Below, piece after piece: positions 46,126-53,623 of a stretch of DNA of 64,000 nt. How positions within the stretch are numbered: position 1 is the stretch's first letter; every line of letters starts with the position of its first letter. The translations under genes and the position numbers were made by a program. The stretch covers positions 310,001 to 374,000 of the forward strand of contig NZ_JANQAH010000003.1 of the NCBI RefSeq assembly GCF_024707125.1, given 5' to 3'. This stretch comes from Devosia sp. (lineage in GTDB: Bacteria > Pseudomonadota > Alphaproteobacteria > Rhizobiales > Devosiaceae). The notes beneath the pieces were generated by a model, which was given only the letters and a program-made list of their open reading frames with translations, did no database searches and was not told the origin of the DNA.

Positions 46126-47142
46126 TCAGTTGGGATCGCGGCCTTCCATGTAGACGCCGAGGTCGAAGGAGTCGGCGTTTTCCTTGGTGATCACGGCGAA
46201 GCCGTTGTCGACGAAGGGGATCTGCATGGGGTTGTAGCCGGAGACCTTGTAGTCGTTGAACGGGTCGAACATGTCCGAATGGGCCGCCATGAAGGTGGCA
46301 ACGAAGCCCATGAAACCCTGGATGCCCTGGTTGGGATTGAGGGCCATGTGAATGTTGCCGGCCTTGATGTGTTCGAGCGTCGTCGGAGTGACGTCGGCAT
46401 GCATGATGAGCACGTCGGCCTTGGCTTCGAGAACCGCGGCGACGGCGCCTTCTGCGGAGCCCGCTTCGGGGATCCACATGGCGTCGAGTTCGGGATTGGC
46501 CTGGAGGATGGAAGCGGTGGCGCGGTAGGCCGCGTTGCTATCCTGGTTGGTGGCCTGGCGGCCGACCAGTTCCATGTTCGGATAGTTCTCTTCCATGTAG
46601 GAAATGAGGGCGGTCACGCGCAGGTCGTGATTGCTCTGGCCGGGGTTTTCGAGCACGGCATATTGGCCGGCATCGCCCACCTGCTTGACGATTTCGTCGG
46701 CGGCGAACTTGGCTTCGGCGACATTGTCCGAGGTGACATAGGCGGTGCGGTTTGAATTGGGCGAGTCAGCCGCAAAGGTCGCAACTTCGACGCCGCCATC
46801 AATGGCACGGTTGATCGGCTCGATGAACGGATCCGACTGCATGGGATGCAGCAGAATGCCCGCCGGCTTCTTGATCAGGTCCTGCTCGAAGGAAGCGATC
46901 TGCTTGGCGATGTCATAATCGGGCGTGCCGGAAAACACCGTTTCGCAGCCCATGGCCTCGGCGGCCTGCTTAAAACCCTGGTAGACCGGCACCCAATAGG
47001 GGTGGGCCGAAACCATCACGTTCATGACGTAGGTTTCGCCCGGTTCACACTGGAAACCAGCCTGGGCATAGCCCGTCCCTGCCCCGCCAAGGCTCACGCC
47101 GACCAACAAAGCCGCGCTCAGCGCGCTCTTGTTCATACGCAT
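46126..47142 (-). CDS. Sugar ABC transporter substrate-binding protein (RbsB type)
   Basis: Periplasmic binding protein of 338 aa, first gene of the nine-gene operon. A Sec signal peptide ends near GYAQA (residue 27). The mature part follows the periplasmic-binding type-1 fold: VMNVMVSAHPYWVPVYQGFKQAA, IASFEQDLIKKPAGILLHP and NRAIDGGVEVATFAADSPNSN, the hinge and ligand-pocket region. A GGAGGAG site precedes the ATG at 47142. Ligand likely a sugar or polyol, not assignable. Confidence 0.93.
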   Translation of the reverse strand: MRMNKSALSAALLVGVSLGGAGTGYAQAGFQCEPGETYVMNVMVSAHPYWVPVYQGFKQAAEAMGCETVFSGTPDYDIAKQIASFEQDLIKKPAGILLHPMQSDPFIEPINRAIDGGVEVATFAADSPNSNRTAYVTSDNVAEAKFAADEIVKQVGDAGQYAVLENPGQSNHDLRVTALISYMEENYPNMELVGRQATNQDSNAAYRATASILQANPELDAMWIPEAGSAEGAVAAVLEAKADVLIMHADVTPTTLEHIKAGNIHMALNPNQGIQGFMGFVATFMAAHSDMFDPFNDYKVSGYNPMQIPFVDNGFAVITKENADSFDLGVYMEGRDPN

Positions 47143-47220
47143 TCGATCTCCTCCTCAGGATCATCGCCGACCTCCCGTCAGCAATTTTTCCCATGCGTTG
47201 ATATTTGTTCCAACACCCTA

Positions 47221-47250
47221 TCGATAGCGGAGGCTTTCGGCCGCCGTCAA
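47221..47250 (-). promoter_or_regulatory. Candidate promoter of the sugar/polyol operon
   Basis: On the minus strand TTGACG (47250-47245) and TATCGA (47226-47221) are separated by 18 bases, about 80 bases upstream of the binding-protein start. The -10 is only a partial match to TATAAT. Confidence 0.4.
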
Positions 47251-47274
47251 GCGCTTTGCACTATTTTTCTTTAT

Positions 47275-47290
47275 GTGAAATTTATTTCAC
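47275..47290. promoter_or_regulatory. Palindromic candidate operator upstream of the polyol operon
   Basis: GTGAAATTTATTTCAC is a perfect 16-base palindrome (7-bp arms, TT centre) in AT-rich sequence about 135 bases upstream of the binding-protein start and just upstream of the candidate -35. It is the best site for the SorC-family regulator or for CRP-like control. The LysR gene stop is 83 bases farther up. Confidence 0.55.
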
Positions 47291-47372
47291 GCAAGGGCAT
47301 GCGAACGCGGCGAGAGGAGTGGTGGGCAACGGCGAGCTTGGGCACTTTTGGCCGCCGACTGCGCGCGCTGGT

Positions 47373-48254
47373 TCAGGGCGCGAAAATCGCTCGGTCGCGG
47401 GCGACGAGTTCGGCCAGGAATTCCGAGACGATGGCGACACGGCGGGAACCGCGCAGGTCTTCGTGCCAGACTGTCCAATAGGAGCGCTTGAGGGTGTGTT
47501 GCGGCAGGACGGCTACGAGGTCGGGGGCACGGTGGGCCATGAAGGTGTGGAGGATGCCGATGCCGGCACCGGAGCGCACCGCTTCAGTCTGGCCCATGGC
47601 CGAGGAGACGGCAATGGTGGTGCGCCATTCCTTGTGGAATTCGGCGGTGTAGTCGAGCGAGGCGGAAAAGAGCAGGTCTTCGACATAGCCGACAAGGCGG
47701 TGCTGTTTCAGGTCGTCGAGGGTTTGGGGGTGACCGTGCTTTTCCAGATAGGCGGCGCTCGCGTAAAGGCCGAGGGCGTAGTCGGTGAGTTTTCGGGCAA
47801 TCAGGCGCCCTTCCCTCGGGCGTTCCATGGTCACGGCGATATCGGCCTCGCGGCGGGAGAGCGAGAAGGCGCGGGGTACGGGGACGAGTTCCACGCGCAG
47901 ACTGGGATGGCGCTCGGACAGTTCGTGGAGGCGGGGGGCGAGGAAGGCGACGCCAAAACCATCGGGGGCACCGATACGCACCGTGCCTTCGGCGGCGCTA
48001 TCCGCGCCAGTGAGGCCGCGCGCGGCGAGGCCCGCGCTCTCCATGGCCTCGGCATGGACCAGGAATTTCTCGCCATAGGGGGTCAGCTCGGCGCCCTGCG
48101 TATGGCGGCGAAGGAGGATGCTACCGAGGTCGGTCTCAAGGGCCGTGAGGCGCCGGGCGACTGTCGCGTGATTGAGGCCGAGGGCTTTTGAGGCGGCCAG
48201 AATCTGGCCGTGGCGGACGACGGAGAGAAAGATGCGCACGTCGTCCCAGTTCAT
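47373..48254 (-). CDS. LysR family transcriptional regulator
   Basis: LTTR of 293 aa with the N-terminal winged HTH (MNWDDVRIFLSVVRHGQILAASKALGLNHATVARRLTALE pattern, first 40 residues) and a C-terminal periplasmic-binding-like effector domain. It is divergent from mmsA with a 92-base gap, the usual arrangement for regulation of the neighbour. A role in controlling mmsA is therefore likely, but no T-N11-A box was clear. It is separated from the polyol operon by its own stop and a 230-base gap. Confidence 0.9.
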   Translation of the reverse strand: MNWDDVRIFLSVVRHGQILAASKALGLNHATVARRLTALETDLGSILLRRHTQGAELTPYGEKFLVHAEAMESAGLAARGLTGADSAAEGTVRIGAPDGFGVAFLAPRLHELSERHPSLRVELVPVPRAFSLSRREADIAVTMERPREGRLIARKLTDYALGLYASAAYLEKHGHPQTLDDLKQHRLVGYVEDLLFSASLDYTAEFHKEWRTTIAVSSAMGQTEAVRSGAGIGILHTFMAHRAPDLVAVLPQHTLKRSYWTVWHEDLRGSRRVAIVSEFLAELVARDRAIFAP

Positions 48255-48346
48255 TGACTACACTTTCTGCACAACGGATGCGACTTTTCTGGCGTTGATG
48301 TGCGTTGATCATATTGCGAAAGCTGCCGCCAACCAAGGAGGTATGC

Positions 48347-49843
48347 ATGCGCAGGATTGGTCATTTCATCGACGGCGTCGAAACAGAGGGCAAAGCCGCA
48401 GGTTTCCAGGATGTTTTCAACCCGGCGACCGGCGAAGTGCAGGCACAAGTGGCGCTGGCGAGTGCTGCAGACCTTGAGGCCGCGGTGGCCTCGGCGGCAG
48501 CGGCGCAGCCGAAATGGGCAGCGACCAATCCGCAGCGCCGGGCGCGGGTGTTTTTCAACTTTGTCGGCCTGATCAACAAGCACATGGACGAGCTTGCCGC
48601 GCTGCTCTCGAGTGAGCACGGCAAGACCGTGGACGACGCCAAGGGCGATATTCTGCGCGGGCTGGAAGTGGCCGAGTTCGTGGCCGGGGCGCCGCATCTG
48701 CTCAAGGGCGAGTTCACCGATGGCGCTGGGCCGGGGATCGACATGTATTCGATGCGCCAGCCGGTGGGTATTGGCGCGGGGATTACCCCGTTCAACTTTC
48801 CGGCGATGATTCCGCTGTGGATGCTGTCGCCGGCCATCGCCGCGGGCAATGCCTTTATCCTGAAGCCGTCGGAGCGCGATCCATCGGTGCCGGTGCGGCT
48901 GGCACAATTGGCCGTGGAGGCGGGGCTACCCAAGGGCATTCTCAATGTGGTCCACGGGGGCAAGGAGGTCGTTGACGGCATTCTCGCCCATGAGAAAATC
49001 GAGGCGATCAGCTTTGTCGGGTCGACCCCGATTGCCCGCTATGTCTACGGCACGGCAGCCGCGCAGGGCAAGCGCGTGCAGGCCTTTGGCGGGGCCAAGA
49101 ACCATATGGTCATCATGCCTGATGCCGATATGGAAAAGGCGGCCGATGCGCTGATCGGCGCCGGCTATGGTTCGGCCGGCGAGCGCTGCATGGCGATTTC
49201 GGTGGCGGTGCCGGTGGGCGCGGAAACGGCTGATCGGATCGTTGCGGCGCTAAAGCCCCGCGTCGAAAAGCTCAAGGTGGGGCCGGCGAGCGACAAGGCT
49301 TCGGAAATGGGGCCGGTGATCACCAAGGCGAGCCAGGAGCGCATAAGAAGCCTGATTTCGAGCGGGGTGGACCAGGGCGCCGAGCTGGTGCTCGATGGGC
49401 GCGACTTTTCCCTGCAGGGCTATGAGAATGGCTATTTCGTCGGACCGACGCTGTTCGATCGCGTGACGCCGGACATGGACATCTACAAGGAAGAGATTTT
49501 TGGCCCGGTGCTGAGCGTGGTGCGCAGCAATACCTATGAGCAGGCCCTGCAACTGGTGATGGACAATCCCTATGGCAATGGGACGGCCATCTTTACCCGC
49601 GATGGCGATGCTGCGCGGGATTTTGCGGCGCGGGTCAATGTGGGCATGGTGGGCGTCAATGTGCCGGTACCGGTACCCCTCGCCTATCACAGCTTTGGCG
49701 GCTGGAAGGCCAGCGCCTTCGGCGATCTCAACCAGCATGGCATGGATTCGATCAAGTTCTGGACGCGGACCAAGACCGTCACGGCGCGTTGGCCGAGCGG
49801 CATCAAGGACGGCGCGGAATTCCAGATGCCCACCATGGCCTAA
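48347..49843 (+). CDS. mmsA: CoA-acylating methylmalonate-semialdehyde dehydrogenase
   Basis: Oxidises methylmalonate semialdehyde or malonate semialdehyde to propionyl-CoA or acetyl-CoA, a step of valine, inositol and beta-alanine degradation. It is 498 aa, the usual length. GGAKNHMVIMPDADMEKA, SAGERCMAISVAVPVG with the catalytic Cys and the MmsA-type C-terminus VPVPLAYHSFGGWKASAFGD followed by FWTRTKTVTARWP all match. The ATG at 48347 follows AAGGAGG. A short hairpin after the stop (49895-49918) suggests it is monocistronic. Confidence 0.93.
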   Translation: MRRIGHFIDGVETEGKAAGFQDVFNPATGEVQAQVALASAADLEAAVASAAAAQPKWAATNPQRRARVFFNFVGLINKHMDELAALLSSEHGKTVDDAKGDILRGLEVAEFVAGAPHLLKGEFTDGAGPGIDMYSMRQPVGIGAGITPFNFPAMIPLWMLSPAIAAGNAFILKPSERDPSVPVRLAQLAVEAGLPKGILNVVHGGKEVVDGILAHEKIEAISFVGSTPIARYVYGTAAAQGKRVQAFGGAKNHMVIMPDADMEKAADALIGAGYGSAGERCMAISVAVPVGAETADRIVAALKPRVEKLKVGPASDKASEMGPVITKASQERIRSLISSGVDQGAELVLDGRDFSLQGYENGYFVGPTLFDRVTPDMDIYKEEIFGPVLSVVRSNTYEQALQLVMDNPYGNGTAIFTRDGDAARDFAARVNVGMVGVNVPVPVPLAYHSFGGWKASAFGDLNQHGMDSIKFWTRTKTVTARWPSGIKDGAEFQMPTMA

Positions 49844-49894
49844 ATCGGCCACTCGCATTGCATTTGCGACAGGCGGGCAATTGTGTAGCCTCCG

Positions 49895-49920
49895 AAGATA
49901 CCGTTGTGATGGTATCTTTT
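49895..49920 (+). terminator. Terminator-like hairpin after mmsA
   Basis: Eight-bp stem AAGATACC (49895-49902) with GGTATCTT (49911-49918), 8-base loop, followed by TTGGG. It sits between mmsA and the phosphotriesterase gene. Confidence 0.55.
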
Positions 49921-49987
49921 GGGCCTTTCGCGGGACGCCAGCGAGGACACTCGCTGGCGGAAAACCCAAGAGAAGGAGGGAGAAGCT

Positions 49988-50905
49988 ATGCGGTACATCT
50001 ATTCGACGCTGGGCAAGCTGAGTTCAGAACAGCTGGGAATGATCCTCCCGCACGAGCACGTCTTTGTCGATCTCAGGACGCCGGATAAGCCCGGCTACGG
50101 TCAGGCCGACACCGCCAGCGTGCTGGCCCTTATGGTGCCGCAAATCGAAGCGATCCAGGCGCTGGGCGTCACGGCTCTGGTCGAATGCTCGACGGGCGGG
50201 GTTGGGCGGCGAGCCGATCTGGACCTGGCCGTGAGCCTTGCCACCAACTTTCCCATCGTCGTGCCGACGGGAAACTATCGCGAGCCCTGGATACCGGCCT
50301 GGGTGTACAGCGCTGACGAGGATGAGCTGTTCAATTGGATGCTCGCCGAACTCACGACCGAAATTGAGCAGACCGGCTTTCGGGCCGGTTGGATCAAGCT
50401 GAGCGCTGGCGACGATGGCATAACGCCTCTGGAAGCCCGCATTCTTCGCTCCGCAACGCGGGCGGCCGTAGAAACCGACGCATTGATCGGAAGCCACACC
50501 ATTCGGGGTTCGGTGGTCATGGACCAGCTCGATATCGTCGAGGCGCAAGGCGGCTCGCCCGAGCGCTTCCTTTCTATCCATACCCAGGCCGAGCCCGACT
50601 TTGCGCTGCATCGCGCTATCGCCGCCCGAGGTGCCTGGATTGAATACGACAATGTCGGCGCGGTTCCCGTCGCGGAGAGCGCCGATCTTATCCTGCGCGC
50701 GCTGGATGCCGGCCTGGGTGAACAGCTGCTGATAAGCCACGACCGCGGCTGGTATGACCCCGCCCTACCCAATGGCGGTGTGCCCAAACCCTATACCGTG
50801 GTCAGCACCGAGCTGATCCCGCTGCTGAGGGCGCGGGGTGTGCCGGAAGACACCATCCTTCAACTGTTCCACCGCAATCCGTTCAAGGCCTTTTCACGTC
50901 ACTGA
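49988..50905 (+). CDS. Phosphotriesterase-family metal-dependent hydrolase
   Basis: TIM-barrel amidohydrolase-superfamily enzyme of 305 aa. The binuclear metal ligands can be seen: HEH in PHEHVFVD, the carboxylated Lys in GWIKLSAGDDG, His in IGSHTIRG, His in SIHTQAEPD and Asp in ISHDRGW. Relatives hydrolyse lactones, phosphoesters or organophosphates; lactonase activity is common in this group. It starts at the ATG at 49988 with a strong AAGGAGGGAG site. The gene is convergent with the PLP decarboxylase gene, whose stop lies two bases away. Confidence 0.89.
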   Translation: MRYIYSTLGKLSSEQLGMILPHEHVFVDLRTPDKPGYGQADTASVLALMVPQIEAIQALGVTALVECSTGGVGRRADLDLAVSLATNFPIVVPTGNYREPWIPAWVYSADEDELFNWMLAELTTEIEQTGFRAGWIKLSAGDDGITPLEARILRSATRAAVETDALIGSHTIRGSVVMDQLDIVEAQGGSPERFLSIHTQAEPDFALHRAIAARGAWIEYDNVGAVPVAESADLILRALDAGLGEQLLISHDRGWYDPALPNGGVPKPYTVVSTELIPLLRARGVPEDTILQLFHRNPFKAFSRH

Positions 50906-50906
50906 T

Positions 50907-52400
50907 CTACTGCATCGAGCGTGAGAGCATTGAGCCCAGGCGCAAGGTCTCAGTGATGAACAGGTCAAGGTCTTCGTCGCGGGTGCGGTGGTTGCAGATG
51001 GCGGCGCGCAGGCAGTGGCGTCCGTCGATGACCGTGTCGGACACGGCTGCAACTCCTGTTTCCTGAAGACGGACCATGATCTCGGTATTCAGCGCCCTGA
51101 GCTGCGCCTCGGCCCATCCGGCTGGAGCATGGCGGAAGCAGACAATGTTGAGCTCGGGCTCCACCATGAGTTCGAGGGGCGGGTTGTCGCGGACAAGACC
51201 GGCGAGGCGACGGGCCTGGGCCATGTTCTGGTCGATGAGCCGCCCGAATTTTGCGATGCCGTGCTCCTTGATGGCCATCCACACCTTCAGCGCGGCGAAA
51301 CCGCGGCTCGTCTGAAGGCCGTATTCGTGCAGAAACTCGCCCGAAGCCAATCCCCGCGCCGTGCCCTTGAGATACTCGGGCGACACGGCGAAGGTCTGGC
51401 GGTGCAGGGCGCGGTCACGAAATAGCGCACACCCGACCTCGAACGGCGCGTGCAGCCATTTGTGCGGATCGAGCGCTATGGAATCGGCCCGCTCGATGCC
51501 TTCGACAAGCCCGGCATATTCATGCGAGATCGCCACCAGCGCACCGATGCAGCCATCGACGTGGAACCACAGCCCTTCCTCGGCCGCCAGATCGGCGAGC
51601 GCGCGGAGATCGTCGACCGCGCCCGTGTTGACGGTGCCCGCGGTGCCGATAATGCAGGCCGGATTGAGGCCGGCACCCCGATCCTCGCGGATCGCCCTCT
51701 TCAGGGCTGGCACGTTGATGTGGAAGCCCCTATCGGTTTCGATGCGACGAAGCGCCTTGTTGCCGAGGCCAAGCGTTTCGACCGCCTTGCGGTGACACGA
51801 ATGCACCTGGTCGGAAGCGTAGAAGCGCAGCGGCCGCGGCAGTGCGGCGACCCCCTCCTCCCGCAGGTCGATGCCCGCCGCGGCATTGCGGGCAACGGTC
51901 AGGCCGAGCAGATTGGCCATCGAACCGCCGCTGGTCAGCGTGCCGCTGCCCGTCTCGGGCAGGCCAACCATATCGCGCAGCCAGCCGATCACCTGCTGGT
52001 CGAGAAGCGCGGCGGCGTGGCTGCCACCACCGAGATTGGAACCCTGCACGGCGGCCAGCAAATCACCCAATGCGCCGGTAAAATTGCCCGCGCCCATATA
52101 CCACGACCAGAAGCGGGGGTGGATATTGCCCATCGGATAGGCGAGCACGTTGCGCCGGAACTCGGCATAGACGTCTTCGAGCGACGTCGAACCCTCGGGC
52201 GCCGACCCGGCAAAGGCCGCCTCGACTTCCTCCGGCATGGGTTGCCAGACCGGCCGGTCGCGAACGCCGCTGACATGGTCGACGGCATCGTCGACCATGC
52301 GGTGAGCCAGGTCCGCAACGGCAGACCAATCCTGGGGATCCAGCGTTTCGGTGGTGCTCGCGGTCGAAGGCTCGGCCGCGCGTGTTGCATATCCGGGCAT
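50907..52400 (-). CDS. Pyridoxal-dependent (group II) decarboxylase
   Basis: PLP enzyme of 497 aa in the aromatic-L-amino-acid/glutamate/diaminobutyrate decarboxylase superfamily. Seen: NIHPRFWSWYMGAGN, TSGGSMANLLGL, the cofactor-contacting Asp in FHVDGCIGAL and the Schiff-base Lys in ALDPHKWLHAPFEVG. I start at the ATG at 52400 with a GGAGGAC site; the 99 in-frame residues upstream overlap cysK and are not coding. It lies 11 bases after the cysteine-synthase-like gene and is clearly co-transcribed. The product would be an amine made from an amino acid, perhaps one supplied by that synthase. Confidence 0.9.
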   Translation of the reverse strand: MPGYATRAAEPSTASTTETLDPQDWSAVADLAHRMVDDAVDHVSGVRDRPVWQPMPEEVEAAFAGSAPEGSTSLEDVYAEFRRNVLAYPMGNIHPRFWSWYMGAGNFTGALGDLLAAVQGSNLGGGSHAAALLDQQVIGWLRDMVGLPETGSGTLTSGGSMANLLGLTVARNAAAGIDLREEGVAALPRPLRFYASDQVHSCHRKAVETLGLGNKALRRIETDRGFHINVPALKRAIREDRGAGLNPACIIGTAGTVNTGAVDDLRALADLAAEEGLWFHVDGCIGALVAISHEYAGLVEGIERADSIALDPHKWLHAPFEVGCALFRDRALHRQTFAVSPEYLKGTARGLASGEFLHEYGLQTSRGFAALKVWMAIKEHGIAKFGRLIDQNMAQARRLAGLVRDNPPLELMVEPELNIVCFRHAPAGWAEAQLRALNTEIMVRLQETGVAAVSDTVIDGRHCLRAAICNHRTRDEDLDLFITETLRLGSMLSRSMQ

Positions 52401-52411
52401 GGCGTCCTCCG

Positions 52412-53500
52412 TCAGGCCGCGACGAGCTGGAAGCCGGGGGTGGAGAGCGACAGGGCCATTTCTTCCTCGTCCATGTCGGCGGGAATGGTCTCGAACATCG
52501 GGGTCGACAGATACCGCTCGCCGGTGTCGGGCAACATGCACAGGATGACGGACCCGACGGGCGCGCTCTCGGCCACTTGCCGGGCGACGCCAAAACTTGC
52601 GCCGCCGGAAATGCCGGCAAAGATGCCTTCCTTCTGCGCGAGCGCCTTGGCCCACTCGATCGCTTTGGGCCCGGTAATGGGCAGCACCTGGTCGCAATAC
52701 CGGCCGTCGATCGCCTCCTGGAGCACGTCCGGAATGAAGTCCGGCGTCCAGCCCTGGATCGGGTGCGGCTCGAACGCGGGGTGGCTCGCTGCGGGCGCAC
52801 CACCGGGGCCACGCTGCTGCACATGGCCGCTACCGACGAGTTGCGCATTGGCCGGTTCGGCAAGCGCGATTTTTGTTTCCGGTCGCTCGCGGCGCAATAC
52901 GCGCGACACGCCTGCAACGGTGCCGCCAGTACCGTAGCCCGTCACGAACCAGTCCAGGCGCGAGCCGGCAAAGTCGTTGATGATCTCGCGGCCAGTCGTC
53001 GCCTCATGAATTGCCGCATTGGCTTTGGTCTCGAACTGACGGGCCAGGAACCAGCCGTTCTTTTCGGCAAGCTCGACCGCCTTGAGATACATGCCAAAAC
53101 CTTTCTGCGCACGAGGCGTCAGGACGACCTTCGCGCCCAGCATGCGAATCAGTTTTCGGCGCTCGACCGAGAAGCTGTCGGCCATGGTGACGACCAGCGG
53201 GTACCCCTTCTGGGCGCAGACCATGGCGAGACCGATGCCGGTATTGCCGCTGGTCGCCTCTACAATCGTCTGGCCGGGCCGCAATGTGCCGTTGCGCTCG
53301 GCCTCCTCAATTATGGCGATGGCGAGCCGGTCCTTGACCGAGGAGGCAGGATTGAAGAATTCGGCCTTGACGTAGATCGTCCGGCCTTCGACGCCAAGAT
53401 TGTTGATACGGATCACCGGCGTATCGCCCACGGTGTCCACGACGCTGTCGAATAGACGGCCTCGGCCGGCAGTGGTCCTTATCGGTTGTGCAGTGGTCAT
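52412..53500 (-). CDS. Cysteine synthase-like PLP enzyme (CysK family)
   Basis: Fold-type-II PLP enzyme of 362 aa. The Schiff-base Lys56 in NPASSVKDR, the SGNTG substrate loop (84-88), GTGGTVAGV phosphate-binding loop and GISGGASFG are present. Compared with classical CysK (about 310 residues) there is an insertion around residues 222-245 (rich in Gly, Ala and Pro) and a longer C-terminus. The sulfide or other nucleophile and the activated serine substrate are unknown, so it may not make cysteine. It is divergent from the SARP-like regulator and heads the pair with the decarboxylase. Confidence 0.88.
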   Translation of the reverse strand: MTTAQPIRTTAGRGRLFDSVVDTVGDTPVIRINNLGVEGRTIYVKAEFFNPASSVKDRLAIAIIEEAERNGTLRPGQTIVEATSGNTGIGLAMVCAQKGYPLVVTMADSFSVERRKLIRMLGAKVVLTPRAQKGFGMYLKAVELAEKNGWFLARQFETKANAAIHEATTGREIINDFAGSRLDWFVTGYGTGGTVAGVSRVLRRERPETKIALAEPANAQLVGSGHVQQRGPGGAPAASHPAFEPHPIQGWTPDFIPDVLQEAIDGRYCDQVLPITGPKAIEWAKALAQKEGIFAGISGGASFGVARQVAESAPVGSVILCMLPDTGERYLSTPMFETIPADMDEEEMALSLSTPGFQLVAA

Positions 53501-53623
53501 GTCGTGCTTCCTTCAATGCGGCAGGCCGCGCGCAGCGCGGTCTCCTATTAGATTTCGCCAGAACGAAGCCGATGCTAAGGTGAGCCCGCAGGAAATGCCG
53601 TGGGAAGCGGCATTGGAGTGCGC

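Noticed and set aside
44740..46755. A 671-codon plus-strand open frame
   Set aside because: Antisense to the RbsA-like and RbsB-like genes, whose motifs and signal peptide are clear.
35813..47142. Autoinducer-2 lsr operon
   Set aside because: Kinase, SorC regulator, aldolase and importer are shared, but LsrG is absent, only one permease is present, and a GlpD-like dehydrogenase, AKR and GMC enzyme are included.
49844..49987. Riboswitch before the phosphotriesterase gene
   Set aside because: Only one simple hairpin is present and it fits a terminator after mmsA.
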